Positions 46,788 through 55,284 of a stretch of DNA of 64,000 nt are shown in pieces (the first letter of the stretch is position 1; each line of letters starts with the position of its first letter). Under the pieces are notes generated by a model. It was not told the DNA's origin. It worked only from the letters and a program-made list of their open reading frames with translations, and searched no databases. A program made the position numbers and the translations under genes. This DNA comes from Streptococcus salivarius (GTDB lineage Bacteria > Bacillota > Bacilli > Lactobacillales > Streptococcaceae), in contig NZ_CP018188.1 of the NCBI RefSeq assembly GCF_009738225.1, positions 62,001-126,000 on the forward strand, read 5' to 3'.

Positions 46788-47636
46788 ATGATAGAAGAAG
46801 TAGCAATTCTACCTCCATTGACAGAGGATAATTACTACCAAGATAGGCATTACATGTCTACTTCTCGTTTTAAGGAGTACATCAAATGTCCCTTAAGGCA
46901 GGAAGTTGTTGACTTGGGCTTTTTGCCTGAGAAAACAGAGACAGAAAGCCTACTTGTTGGTAATTATGTTCATTCTTATTTTGAGAATAAAGAAGCTCAT
47001 GAAGCTTTCTTGGAAATGAATCAAGATAAGATCATAAGTCAACGAGGAAAAACCGCTGGCCAAGTAAAAGCCCCTTTCAAACAAGCAGATAAGATGATTG
47101 CTGCTTTAGAAAAAGAGGAGCTATTTAATCGTTTGTATCATGGTACAGATGATGAAATGGTGGAGAAAGAACGGATTATCACTGGTACGTTAGAAGGGAT
47201 TCCCTTCAAGTGCAAAATTGATAGTCTGAATCTTTCAGGCGGTTATTTCATAGACCTGAAAACGATGGAGAGTCTTCAGTCAGAAAAATATTCGACGACA
47301 CTTCATCGTTATACGAAGTCTCTTCTCTATAACATTGTAGAATATCAGTATACGCTACAAATGTACGTATATCAGGAGTTGCTGAAGCAAACCTACGGTT
47401 ATGAGTTTACACCTTATATTATGGCAGTTTCAAAAGAACCTGTTCCAGATAAGGAGTTAATTATGATTGATGATACTATCATTGAAATGGGGAGAGACAT
47501 CTTCTATGGGCATCTTGAAGTACTTAAAGATGCTTTAGCACATAAGTCTGTCGAAGGATGCGGTCACTGTGATTACTGTTTAACGAATAAGTCGTTGGTT
47601 ACAGCAAAAACAGTGGCAGAATTTTTACAACAATAA
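46788..47636 (+). CDS. PD-(D/E)xK exonuclease (RecE/RecB-like)
   Basis: A 282-aa protein with YMSTSRFKEYIKCPLRQE at the N-terminus (as in RecB-type nucleases), GNYVHSYFE, a core IPFKCKIDSLNLSGGYFIDL then KTM (the D...DxK site, near 143-160), QMYVYQELL, and a C-terminal GHCDYC Cys cluster (near 262). It probably resects DNA to make single strands for the ERF annealing protein encoded next. AAAGGAG and ATGATAGAAG. Confidence 0.85.
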   Translation: MIEEVAILPPLTEDNYYQDRHYMSTSRFKEYIKCPLRQEVVDLGFLPEKTETESLLVGNYVHSYFENKEAHEAFLEMNQDKIISQRGKTAGQVKAPFKQADKMIAALEKEELFNRLYHGTDDEMVEKERIITGTLEGIPFKCKIDSLNLSGGYFIDLKTMESLQSEKYSTTLHRYTKSLLYNIVEYQYTLQMYVYQELLKQTYGYEFTPYIMAVSKEPVPDKELIMIDDTIIEMGRDIFYGHLEVLKDALAHKSVEGCGHCDYCLTNKSLVTAKTVAEFLQQ

Positions 47637-47648
47637 TAAATAGGAAAT

Positions 47649-47673
47649 AAAGTGGTCTCTTGATCACTTTTTA
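47649..47673 (+). terminator. Intercistronic terminator-like hairpin
   Basis: AAAGTGGTC-TCTT-GATCACTTT followed by TTAT, between the nuclease and ERF genes. Confidence 0.75.
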
Positions 47674-47690
47674 TAATTAAGGAGAAAACA

Positions 47691-48698
47691 ATGACTGTAA
47701 ATACTGAAACTATGGTAAATGAAATCATCGAGGCAAAGGTGGCTCTAGCTAAGGCTGAAATGCAACTAGAATGGCAAAAGGCTGATCAAGCTAAAAAAGA
47801 CCATTCTAAACAGGAGCCAGAGGTTATGGCTCCGCTGTTTGAAGCTTGGGCCAAGGCTCAAGCTGAGTTTGAGTCGGTAACTGCGACAAGTAGAGTCACG
47901 TTTAAGAACGTTGACTTTAAGTTCGCACCTCTATCAGAGATTTTAGGGGCTGTACGTCCAGCACTCAATAAGCATGGTCTAACTTTGACGCAGCAAACCA
48001 AACATATCCCGTTTGGTAATGCCAATGGACTCAAAGTTGTGACGACACTACTTCACGAAAGTGGTGCCTCTTACGCTATTGAGTCTGTTCCTGTGTTCTA
48101 CAATGTCAATGACATTAAGAACCTGGGAGCTCAGGTGACTTACCTGCGTCGATACGAGGTCAAAACGCTTCTTGGTATTGAGGCTGATAGCGAAGAACTA
48201 GATATGGACAATGTGCCAAATCATTCGCAATCAACACAAGAGACTGGTAATTATGGTAGTAATCATACTTATCAGTCAAATGCCCAGGCGAGAACACCTC
48301 GCAAACCAACGGGTGCTCGTTATGGGAAGTCAGCCAAGTCTGCGTCAGTTGCGTTTTCTTTGAGTAGCAGTGAACAGACATCACTAAGTGAGGTGACATC
48401 AGCTGCTAACAAAGTTGCAAGCGAGAGTGTATCACAGGCAACTAGTGAAGCTGAAGTAGCTACTCAAACGAGTGAAACAGCTACTCTAGAGCCAAAAGGG
48501 ACAAAGGCAAATGTTTGTAACGATGATCAACTGATTCAAATGGTTGCTCGTGGTGAAGAAGCGGCCATGTCTCTTGGAGCCACAGAAAGCCAGCTGCTTG
48601 AGTGGTCGGAACTAGGCGAAAGTAAAGGGTTGACTGTTCAACTCAAAGCTTTATCTGATTTTGTTGCCAAACAACGTCAACAAGCACAACAACAATAG
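47691..48698 (+). CDS. ERF-family single-strand annealing protein
   Basis: A 335-aa protein. Residues 60-165 (RVTFKNVDFKFAPLSEILGA ... LTLTQQTKHIP ... GAQVTYLRRYEVKTLLGIEA) are the ERF core. The C-terminal half is low-complexity Ser/Thr/Ala-rich with a helical end. ERF proteins anneal complementary strands and, with an exonuclease, drive recombination or circularisation of incoming DNA. The ssb-exonuclease-ERF order repeats a common phage and plasmid module. AAGGAG and ATGACTGTA. Confidence 0.9.
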   Translation: MTVNTETMVNEIIEAKVALAKAEMQLEWQKADQAKKDHSKQEPEVMAPLFEAWAKAQAEFESVTATSRVTFKNVDFKFAPLSEILGAVRPALNKHGLTLTQQTKHIPFGNANGLKVVTTLLHESGASYAIESVPVFYNVNDIKNLGAQVTYLRRYEVKTLLGIEADSEELDMDNVPNHSQSTQETGNYGSNHTYQSNAQARTPRKPTGARYGKSAKSASVAFSLSSSEQTSLSEVTSAANKVASESVSQATSEAEVATQTSETATLEPKGTKANVCNDDQLIQMVARGEEAAMSLGATESQLLEWSELGESKGLTVQLKALSDFVAKQRQQAQQQ

Positions 48699-48752
48699 GT
48701 GTAGAACAAAAAGTGGTCAGGATTTATTACGGCAACAAAATAAGAGAAATGT

Positions 48753-48789
48753 TCATTAGTGCCATTATCTGATTGGCATTAAGTGAACA
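48753..48789. repeat. Inverted repeat without T-run
   Basis: GTTCATTAGTGCCA ... TGGCATTAAGTGAAC. It lacks a terminator T-run. A TATAAT at about 48833 follows, so it may be an operator for an internal promoter. Confidence 0.5.
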
Positions 48790-48883
48790 TTATCCAGAGG
48801 GTGGAACTATCCCTGGGTGAGAAAGAGTATGATATAATAGGATGAGAATTATACAACATGATCTTATAAGAATGAAGGTAGGA

Positions 48884-49641
48884 ATGGATATGCAAAACAT
48901 TAACGATCTTTTTGAAGCATATATCGCAGAAGAGGACTCTATTAAGAAGGAGTCTTTGCTAAATATGTACAACCATGCTTTGCAACAGAAGCAAAAAGAG
49001 GTGATTAGTCGTGACTACTTTGTCAGATAGACAATCACGAGTCTTTTAGATCTTTTCCATTCAAACCGAACTTATGTCGAACAACAAGTTTGGTACACTT
49101 TCTCTAAACAGACACATCCAGAATTGTTATTTATTGGGTTTGTGGCCATTCTAGACTATTTTTTCCTATGTAACTTGCTTCGCAACAAATTGGTTTTTAA
49201 CCTGTAGTTGCCGTAGTATTTCTAATTCTCATTCTTTTGATAGAAGGGATTCAACACCTTTTTGTAGTTGGACAAAGGAAGGAGACGTCTATTATTAATA
49301 TACTGTGTTTTTTAGAGGGTGCCCATAAGCCAAAAAAACATAGGCAATGTATGGCTAAAGTGTGTACTTATCTAAAGAACGACGGGCATAAGGTTCGAGT
49401 AGGGTATGTTTCACTAGCAGGTCTTGAAGCTTTGGATAACAGAGGAGTCAATACAATGAGTGAAGCTGTCCCCGGAAAAAGAGTCTGGTTAATCGTTTAT
49501 GATGAAGATCGTCCCTGTAAATCCTATACGAATGAAGATATTCATTACTACAAGGAATTTGTGGATTTGTTTTCGTCACGTCTGAAACGGAGACTTTACT
49601 ACGAAGCCATGCTTAACGAACTGACAGTCCTCAAAACATGA
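48884..49641 (+). pseudogene. Membrane protein gene broken by a stop and a frameshift
   Basis: ATGGATATGCAAAACA opens a 49-codon frame ending at TAG (49028). The same frame continues as sensible protein (TITSLLDLFHSNRTYVEQQV ... ILDYFFLCNLLRNKLVFN) to a stop near 49208. One base over, PVVAVVFLILILLIEGIQHL continues into a frame that runs to 49641 (EGAHKPKKHRQCMAKVCTYL ... LYYEAMLNELTVLKT). Together this reads as one protein with two membrane segments. Alternatively the last part (from TTG 49237) is a separate 134-aa gene. Product unknown. Confidence 0.5.
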
Positions 49642-49645
49642 ACAG

Positions 49646-49674
49646 AAAAATGGTCCTAGGGGCCATTTTTTTAT
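49646..49674 (+). terminator. Intercistronic terminator-like hairpin
   Basis: AAAATGGTCC-TAG-GGGCCATTTTTTT, nearly the same hairpin as at 8988 in operon 1. Confidence 0.75.
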
Positions 49675-49694
49675 TTTATAAAGGAGAAAAAACA

Positions 49695-50003
49695 ATGACA
49701 AAAAGAGAAAAAGCCTTGTGGTTACAAGAGCACTACAAGAACTACTCCCTTAAATGGTACCTAGAGAATGATGCCAGATTAAATGCGATGTTTAGAAAAG
49801 CTTATCATCGTTATATGACTGACCTGAATGTACGCGCTTCGAAAGCGCAATTGTCTCATATTGAGGACCTGGGCAAACGTATGCGAGAGGTATACGAAGA
49901 TGTCTACGGTACTAATTTTGATAGCGATTGTCGCTTAGACCGTGCAGAAACGAATCGAAAGGTGCAAGCTATCCGCTCTATGTGGGTAGTAGCACCAGCC
50001 TAG
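49695..50003 (+). CDS. Small basic protein, operon 2
   Basis: ATGACAAAAAGAG after AAGGAG gives 102 aa; the 49638 start would be inside the hairpin. Helical and charged, with KREKALWLQEHYKNYSLKWY and EDLGKRMREVYEDVYGTNFD. No family recognised. Confidence 0.65.
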   Translation: MTKREKALWLQEHYKNYSLKWYLENDARLNAMFRKAYHRYMTDLNVRASKAQLSHIEDLGKRMREVYEDVYGTNFDSDCRLDRAETNRKVQAIRSMWVVAPA

Positions 50004-50015
50004 GAGGAGGTCGTT

Positions 50016-50192
50016 ATGGATAGAATCAGTATTCTGCTAGAAGCACTTCCTCGAAAAAGTACCATTTCGGTTTTGTATAAGGGTAGTACTGCTGTTGTAG
50101 TTGCAAGAGATGATCAAGAGCGTTTGCTTTTTAAAGTAAGCACAACAGTAACTGTCGCTATGCAACTGCAGGAAAAATGGCTTGTGGTTTAA
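50016..50192 (+). CDS. Very small protein, operon 2
   Basis: 58 aa (MDRISILLEALPRKSTISVL ... QEKWLVV) starting at ATG with AGGAGGAGG upstream, 12 nt after the previous stop and 19 nt before radC. Strong ribosome site and tight packing support it. No family. Confidence 0.6.
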   Translation: MDRISILLEALPRKSTISVLYKGSTAVVVARDDQERLLFKVSTTVTVAMQLQEKWLVV

Positions 50193-50211
50193 CAGGTAAA
50201 GGAGAAAAACA

Positions 50212-50868
50212 ATGACAGAAACAATTACTAGGAGACAAGTTAGACATCCAAAAGACTTTGGTGATAGAGAGCTATTCAAAAGGGCTTTCACTCACTGGAT
50301 TCCTTCAGAAAAGGTTGATGCCTTGTATTCTGAATTGCAAGGAGATTTTAAGAAGGTCTTTAAGAAGGTCTGTGAGTTAAGTATCGAGGAGTTAAAACAT
50401 TATGGATTAACTCAGAGAGATGCTATTGCCTTTCTTTCAATGCTTGAACTTTTCAAACGTTCAGAAGGTGAGGAAGAAAAGCCAACTTGTGTCACTGGGA
50501 CTGGATATTTTGCTCAAAGTATCCAAAAAGCCTATGGACATAAGAAACAAGAGCATCTTGTAGTGTGGTACTTGGATGTGCATTGTAACGTTATCGAGGA
50601 GCGAGTAGTTTTCATCGGTAGCGTTCATCGTAGTATGGCGTGTCCAAGAGAGATTTTTCACTATGCAGTGAAGAATTTAGCTCGCTACGTGCTGGTAGCT
50701 CATAACCATCCTTCTGGGAGTGTGTTTCCTTCCAGTAATGATATTAATGTTACTGAGGCCCTTGAAGATGCTGCAAAGCTCTTTGAAATGGAGGTCTTAG
50801 ACCATGTTATCGTAACGAAGGATAATTACTATTCTTTTAGAGATAACGGAAGAATGCGTTGTTTCTAG
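50212..50868 (+). CDS. radC: RadC-like JAMM/MPN protein
   Basis: A 218-aa protein with the JAMM zinc motif VLVAHNHPSGSVFPSSND (His-x-His ... Ser ... Asp, near 163-180), DHVIVTKDNYYSF after it and the RadC FIGSVHRSM strand before it. RadC-like proteins are frequent in mobile elements next to ssb and recombination genes. The molecular function is uncertain. AAAGGAG and ATGACAGAA. Confidence 0.85.
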   Translation: MTETITRRQVRHPKDFGDRELFKRAFTHWIPSEKVDALYSELQGDFKKVFKKVCELSIEELKHYGLTQRDAIAFLSMLELFKRSEGEEEKPTCVTGTGYFAQSIQKAYGHKKQEHLVVWYLDVHCNVIEERVVFIGSVHRSMACPREIFHYAVKNLARYVLVAHNHPSGSVFPSSNDINVTEALEDAAKLFEMEVLDHVIVTKDNYYSFRDNGRMRCF

Positions 50869-50883
50869 GAAAGGAGAAAAAGA

Positions 50884-51372
50884 ATGGGAAATATCTCTAA
50901 TGCCTTTGGCAAGGTAACTATTTCCGCACCAACAATGTCAGATATTGAGGTGCTTGTGGCTACTCATAGGGTAATCAATGAAAAAGCTTGGATCCCAACG
51001 ACTCTAAAAGGTCATCCAAGAAAAGCAGATTGTATCACAACTGAAGAAGGACTTGTCTCAGTGACACTTCCTTTTACAGCTTGTGGGAACTGGAATATTC
51101 GAGAGAATATCGATAGCTTTTTGACTAACATCTTAAAGCAAGATACCACTCTTAGCGATATCCCAATGTCTGCCACATTTGATTATGTAGATGCAGAGTC
51201 TGGCGTGAACTTTATTTATAAAGCAACCGTTATGACTCGCAATGTCCCAGGTAAAGGGGTAACCACTGAACTCTTAACAGATGAAGACCTTGGGGATTAC
51301 TCAGAGTCTTATCTAAAAGAGCTAGAGGAAGCCTATGATCAAGAGCTTGCTTTAGGCCGACTGTCTATCTAA
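50884..51372 (+). CDS. Hypothetical protein, operon 2
   Basis: 162 aa, 15 nt after radC with AAAGGAG. Acidic C-terminus (TDEDLGDYSESYLKELEEAY). A central beta-rich part (GLVSVTLPFTACGNWNIREN). No family recognised. TATAAT occurs at 51382 just after the gene, perhaps an internal promoter for the acetyltransferase gene. Confidence 0.65.
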   Translation: MGNISNAFGKVTISAPTMSDIEVLVATHRVINEKAWIPTTLKGHPRKADCITTEEGLVSVTLPFTACGNWNIRENIDSFLTNILKQDTTLSDIPMSATFDYVDAESGVNFIYKATVMTRNVPGKGVTTELLTDEDLGDYSESYLKELEEAYDQELALGRLSI

Positions 51373-51424
51373 AAATGGTGTTATAATAGACATAAAGAAA
51401 AACATGTTGGCGAGGAAACAGAGC

Positions 51425-51868
51425 ATGAAAGAGACATTCTTTTGGAACTTTAGTTCAGATGCAATCTCGACCTTATCTGATTTGACGTCAGAAGGTTTTG
51501 AAGTTGATTGGACGGTAAGGAGTTCATCTAATGCTATTACCAGTGGTTTTGTGATTCAAGGGGAGGTTTCTGGAATGATTGAGTTCACTCCAGAGCCAAG
51601 TGATGCATACACCTTTGTTCATAAGTTAGAGGTTCGTATGGACAAGAAAAATCAAGGGATAGCAGGGCTTTTGTTAGCACATGTTGCCCAAGATGCTCTC
51701 AATCGTGGTTTTGAGGGGGTCATGATGTGTCTTTCAAAGACTGCTCTTTTAGACTACTACGTGCGTCGCTATGGATGCAGTCGTATTGCAAACACCAACC
51801 GTGTGATATTTCATACGGCAGCATGCCAGTTGCTTATTGACCGCTTTTTGAAGGAAGGAGTAGACTAA
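51425..51868 (+). CDS. GNAT-family acetyltransferase
   Basis: ATGAAAGAGACA after GAGG gives 147 aa. Residues 72-125 follow the GNAT acetyl-CoA fold: VHKLEVRMDKKNQGIAGLLL (Q-x-x-G-x-A/G motif), then FEGVMMCLSKTALLDYYVRR and YGC. The substrate is unknown. In this setting it could modify a host factor or confer resistance. Confidence 0.7.
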   Translation: MKETFFWNFSSDAISTLSDLTSEGFEVDWTVRSSSNAITSGFVIQGEVSGMIEFTPEPSDAYTFVHKLEVRMDKKNQGIAGLLLAHVAQDALNRGFEGVMMCLSKTALLDYYVRRYGCSRIANTNRVIFHTAACQLLIDRFLKEGVD

Positions 51869-51870
51869 CC

Positions 51871-52050
51871 ATGAGGATAGTAGAACAATTTAAGGCCGAT
51901 TGGAAGTCTTTAGGTTTACCAGAAAAACCATACAAGACACCAGAGGAGATTGAAATGATCAAGAACGGTAATCTTGTGTGGGCTGCGCGTGTTGAAGAAA
52001 AATTGGGGCGTAAGTTAAGCCCACGAGAACTTGATGAGATGCAGTGGTAA
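51871..52050 (+). CDS. Very small protein, operon 2
   Basis: 59 aa (MRIVEQFKADWKSLGLPEKP ... SPRELDEMQW), 2 nt after the acetyltransferase stop. GAAGGAG overlaps that gene's end, so the two are translationally coupled. Looks like a helical adaptor. No family. Confidence 0.6.
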   Translation: MRIVEQFKADWKSLGLPEKPYKTPEEIEMIKNGNLVWAARVEEKLGRKLSPRELDEMQW

Positions 52051-52060
52051 TTCACATCTA

Positions 52061-52092
52061 TAAATAGTATATCGTGTAAGATACATCGTATA
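52061..52092. repeat. Isolated centromere-type motif cluster
   Basis: GTATATCGTGTAAGATACAT followed by CGTATAC, the same CGATACAT/ATCGTGTA vocabulary as the parS-like region, in the gap between operon 2 genes and just before a terminator hairpin. The matching gap of operon 1 (11960) has the same arrangement. Confidence 0.45.
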
Positions 52093-52108
52093 CTGGATAT
52101 ATAAGAGA

Positions 52109-52149
52109 AAGAGGAAGGTAGTAATTCTAGGTTACACCTCCTCTTTTTT
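52109..52149 (+). terminator. Intercistronic terminator-like hairpin
   Basis: AGAGGAAGGT ... ACCTCCTCT followed by TTTTTT, before AGGAGAAAAACAATGACA. Confidence 0.7.
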
Positions 52150-52167
52150 CTATGGAGGAGAAAAACA

Positions 52168-52524
52168 ATGACAAAAAAACATATCTATATTTATAAAAAT
52201 AAAAAAACACAGGAAGTCTTTGCAGATCTTTTTGCTAAAGACCTTCTTGAAGGCGTTACAACATTCCCTCGGATTGATAACGCTCAATCTTATTCATTTT
52301 TGGAACTCTCTTGTCTTTATCTCAAGAGAATTCTAGAAATGAAGGAGCGTAAGGTTCAAACCTTATTCGTTGAGGGAAAACCTGAACCAGCACTTGCTTC
52401 AGCATTGTTACAAGCACGTGTTATGGGACTGAATGTTGTCATCGAATTGATGACAACTGAAAGCAATAGCGAGACACAAGAAGAGTTCAAGGAGCTCGGT
52501 CTTGACGATGTTGTAATGGCGTGA
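52168..52524 (+). CDS. Hypothetical protein, operon 2
   Basis: 118 aa, ATGACAAAAAAAC after GGAGG. Alternating helix/strand pattern (FVEGKPEPALASALLQARVM then GLNVVIELM) reminiscent of a small Rossmann-like fold. No family recognised. Confidence 0.65.
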   Translation: MTKKHIYIYKNKKTQEVFADLFAKDLLEGVTTFPRIDNAQSYSFLELSCLYLKRILEMKERKVQTLFVEGKPEPALASALLQARVMGLNVVIELMTTESNSETQEEFKELGLDDVVMA

Positions 52525-52548
52525 TTGGAATCAAGAAGGAGAAAAACA

Positions 52549-53175
52549 ATGACAGGAATCACTCAAGGTCTCTACTATATTGAAAAGGTTCACCAATATA
52601 ATACGAATATTGGTGGCTTTCCGTCAGACTTAATCAATGATCGAATTTCAGCGATTATTGCTAGTAACAAGACGGATATGCAACAAAGTTTGCGATTCAG
52701 ACCCGTTAGAAACGTGGTTTTGAATCGAGAGGGTGTATCTAATCTTCCACCTATTGAAATCCCGTTTGAATCTTCACTTTATTATGAAGTTGAAGAAATA
52801 AATCCGGGGTTATCCAAGCTAGTTGTTACAGCGGAACATGCCGCAGCCTTTCAAGAATCGGATATTCGCATGTTGGAAGCTCGCTTAACTATGTTACAGC
52901 GTGCCAAAGAATGTGGAAATTTTACGACAAGTAATTTTCCGAGTCGTTTTCCAAAGGAAGCAAGAGATGATTTAAGTCAGTTAGATCTTCTAGCTTGGGA
53001 AACAAAAGATATGCCAACATATCTTTTCTGTTTGATGGAATCAGCATTAGATAGTTACCGGGGATTTTATTCCTTGAGAGACCTAATGGAGGATGCTAAC
53101 GGCACCCTTCAGCAAGGTTATGATAAAGCTGTTTACTGGCTCTATAGTGGAGTCAAAGGACAATATGAATATTAG
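52549..53175 (+). CDS. Hypothetical protein, operon 2
   Basis: ATGACAGGAATC after AAGGAG gives 208 aa, shorter than the frame from 52525. Contains GLYYIEKVHQYNTNIGGFPS and a helical C-terminal half (LLAWETKDMPTYLFCLMESA). Resembles proteins of unknown function on streptococcal mobile elements; no motif lets me assign a role. Confidence 0.65.
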   Translation: MTGITQGLYYIEKVHQYNTNIGGFPSDLINDRISAIIASNKTDMQQSLRFRPVRNVVLNREGVSNLPPIEIPFESSLYYEVEEINPGLSKLVVTAEHAAAFQESDIRMLEARLTMLQRAKECGNFTTSNFPSRFPKEARDDLSQLDLLAWETKDMPTYLFCLMESALDSYRGFYSLRDLMEDANGTLQQGYDKAVYWLYSGVKGQYEY

Positions 53176-53186
53176 AAGGAGAAAAA

Positions 53187-53348
53187 ATGACTAAACATAG
53201 TTATACAGCAACATTTAAGCGTAAAGATGAAACCGTCTTTACGAAAACGTTTCTAGCTTCAGATTTGTTTGAAGCTGATGACCACGCATTGCAGTTTGCT
53301 ACTAAGCGAGATATTCTCTATCTCGACTTAGGGCCTGCAGTTCAGTAA
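53187..53348 (+). CDS. Very small protein, end of operon 2
   Basis: 53 aa (MTKHSYTATFKRKDETVFTK ... LDLGPAVQ), 11 nt after the previous gene, with AAGGAG. Followed within 10 nt by the operon terminator. Confidence 0.6.
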   Translation: MTKHSYTATFKRKDETVFTKTFLASDLFEADDHALQFATKRDILYLDLGPAVQ

Positions 53349-53354
53349 AAAGTT

Positions 53355-53384
53355 AAGCTACGTATTTTATACGTGGCTTTTTTA
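53355..53384 (+). terminator. Terminator of operon 2
   Basis: AAGCTACGTAT-TTT-ATACGTGGCTT followed by TTTT. Confidence 0.8.
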
Positions 53385-53489
53385 AAAGGGTTAAACGATC
53401 TACTGGTTTTTATCGCTTGCCAAAAACTCGTGCTTTGGTGGCATCCTTATTGAAGAAATTAAACCCGAAATAGTTGATAAAAAAGAAAT

Positions 53490-53526
53490 AAAATGCTAAC
53501 ATTTAATAAAAGTGTTAGCATTTTAT
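53490..53526. promoter_or_regulatory. Palindrome upstream of abiE (operator or terminator)
   Basis: AAATGCTAACA ... TGTTAGCATTT, perfect 11-bp arms 11-12 nt apart, 25 nt before the AbiEi start. AbiEi-type antitoxins autoregulate by binding inverted repeats at their promoter, which fits. Confidence 0.6.
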
Positions 53527-53550
53527 TTCTTACGAAAGGATAGTGCTATT

Positions 53551-54141
53551 ATGAATAATATTGAAATGATTATGGCTTCTTTTCAACAACATCAAGGATT
53601 TTTGACCTTTCAACAAGTACTTGAAGAGAAATTACCTTACAAAATGTTGCTGAGAATGATTGATGAGGGACAAGTAGAGGTTGAAGGAAAGGGGTTATAT
53701 CGCCTCCCTGATACTTATCTGGACGAATGGTTCGTGGCGCAGCAACGTTTTTCAAAAGGAATTTTTTCTTTAGAAACAGCTCTTTGGTTACATGGATTAT
53801 CACTAACAGTTCCCTTTGAGATGACCATGAGCTTCCCTTATGGAACCAATACAAAAAATGTTAAATCAGAAGGTATACGTCCGATAGTTCTTCGTTCTTA
53901 TTACGATGAAGGAATTATTGAGCTTGAGCGACAAGTGGGTCAGAAGATTAAGGTGTACGAGCCGGAGAGGGTTTTAGCAGAGTGTTTAAGACCAGTTTAT
54001 CATGTTGATGTTCAAGTTATAGCTCCTGCATTTAAGATGTATTTTCAAAATCACAAAGTTAACTATTCAAAACTGTTTCACTATGCACAGTTATTCAAGG
54101 TGACTAACAAGTTGCAATCTTACATGGAGGTATTAACCTAA
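53551..54141 (+). CDS. abiEi: AbiEi-type antitoxin
   Basis: ATGAATAATATTG after AAAGGA gives 196 aa. N-terminal winged-helix (FLTFQQVLEEKLPYKMLLRM), then the AbiEi core (LPDTYLDEWFVAQQRFSKGI, ETALWLHGLSLTVPFEM, VYEPERVLAECLRP). It represses its own operon and neutralises AbiEii. The stop overlaps the toxin start (TAATG). Confidence 0.9.
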   Translation: MNNIEMIMASFQQHQGFLTFQQVLEEKLPYKMLLRMIDEGQVEVEGKGLYRLPDTYLDEWFVAQQRFSKGIFSLETALWLHGLSLTVPFEMTMSFPYGTNTKNVKSEGIRPIVLRSYYDEGIIELERQVGQKIKVYEPERVLAECLRPVYHVDVQVIAPAFKMYFQNHKVNYSKLFHYAQLFKVTNKLQSYMEVLT

Positions 54142-54977
54142 TGTTTTCCAATGCAAATAGCTTTAAGGCAAAGATTAAGAATATGGCTAAGGATAGAGGT
54201 ATTCCTGCCCAGCAGCTTCAGCAAAACTTCCTGATTGAACAGGTATTGAAATTGATTGCTAAAAGTTCCTATAAGGACTCTTTCATTGTTAAAGGTGGCT
54301 ATCTAATAGGACAGTTGATAGGACTAGATAAGCGAACGACAATGGATTTAGATGTGACGCTTAAAGGGACTACACTTAGCCAAGAAAATCTGATTGCCAT
54401 CTTCGAAGAGATTCTTTCGGATTCGGATGATGTCTTTTCATTTGAAGTAGATAAACTAGAGCCGATTCGCCAAGATGACGAATACGGGGGATTTTCTCTA
54501 AAACTCAATGCTACATTTGATACTTTAAGAGAGGTTGTTTTCATCGACATTACAACGGGTGATAAGATTACACCTAGAGAAATTACTTATTCGATGCCAT
54601 CTCTGTTTGCAAATGAAACCATTGAGGTTTGGACTTATAATTTGGAAACTGTCCTAGCTGAAAAATTGGAAACGATCATTAGCCGAGGAGTAGCATCAAC
54701 ACGTCCTCGTGATCGTTATGACCTTTTTACCTTGTATCATATCAGAAAAGATGAGATAAATTTCGATGTGTTGCGTGAAGCCCTGGCCAATACTGTAGAA
54801 AAACGAGGAAGTAAAGAGGCTATTGATATTTGGGAAAGTCAGCTAAATAGTATTGAGACTGATGAGTATCAAAAGCAACTTTGGACACGTTATCAAAGAC
54901 AATTCAAATATGCACAAGATATTTCTTTTGAGAAATCAGTTCAGATTGTTAGAGAACTCATGACAACTATTATGTAA
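54141..54977 (+). CDS. abiEii: AbiEii-type nucleotidyltransferase toxin
   Basis: A 278-aa protein with the nucleotidyltransferase motif FIVKGGYLIGQLI ... RTTMDLDVTL (GG and D-x-D, near 45-72), EVVFIDITTGD, and the conserved NLETVLAEKLETIISRGVAS then RPRDRYDL. The AbiE toxin inhibits growth, reported to act by modifying tRNA, giving abortive phage infection and plasmid stability. Translationally coupled to abiEi. Confidence 0.9.
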   Translation: MFSNANSFKAKIKNMAKDRGIPAQQLQQNFLIEQVLKLIAKSSYKDSFIVKGGYLIGQLIGLDKRTTMDLDVTLKGTTLSQENLIAIFEEILSDSDDVFSFEVDKLEPIRQDDEYGGFSLKLNATFDTLREVVFIDITTGDKITPREITYSMPSLFANETIEVWTYNLETVLAEKLETIISRGVASTRPRDRYDLFTLYHIRKDEINFDVLREALANTVEKRGSKEAIDIWESQLNSIETDEYQKQLWTRYQRQFKYAQDISFEKSVQIVRELMTTIM

Positions 54978-54981
54978 TATA

Positions 54982-55023
54982 TAACGGTTCATTACCATAT
55001 ATTGGGTAGTGAACCGTTTTTTG
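54982..55023 (+). terminator. Terminator of abiE
   Basis: AACGGTTCATTACC ... GGTAGTGAACCGTT followed by TTTTT. The rest of the gap to 55284 has no gene; words near 55195 (AATAAGTTGTGTAAACACAA) look like the end of an old insertion sequence. Confidence 0.8.
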
Positions 55024-55284
55024 TCTCTAATCCTTTTGGTAAAAGGAACATTCATATTCATTCGCTCGAAGGTTGTTATTAGGTATCCAGTTAGGTGCTA
55101 TACCCATTAGACTTGCTATATCTTCAAGAGGTCTTTATCACACTCAATGATGACTTCATCATTAAGGAGTTGCTATGTATTGGTGGTAGTGTAAAATAAG
55201 TTGTGTAAACACAAAATTATTGATAGTATCCGATGATTTTAAGATATAGAGTAGTTAGAAATGAATTAAGGATAGTGGTTTAAA

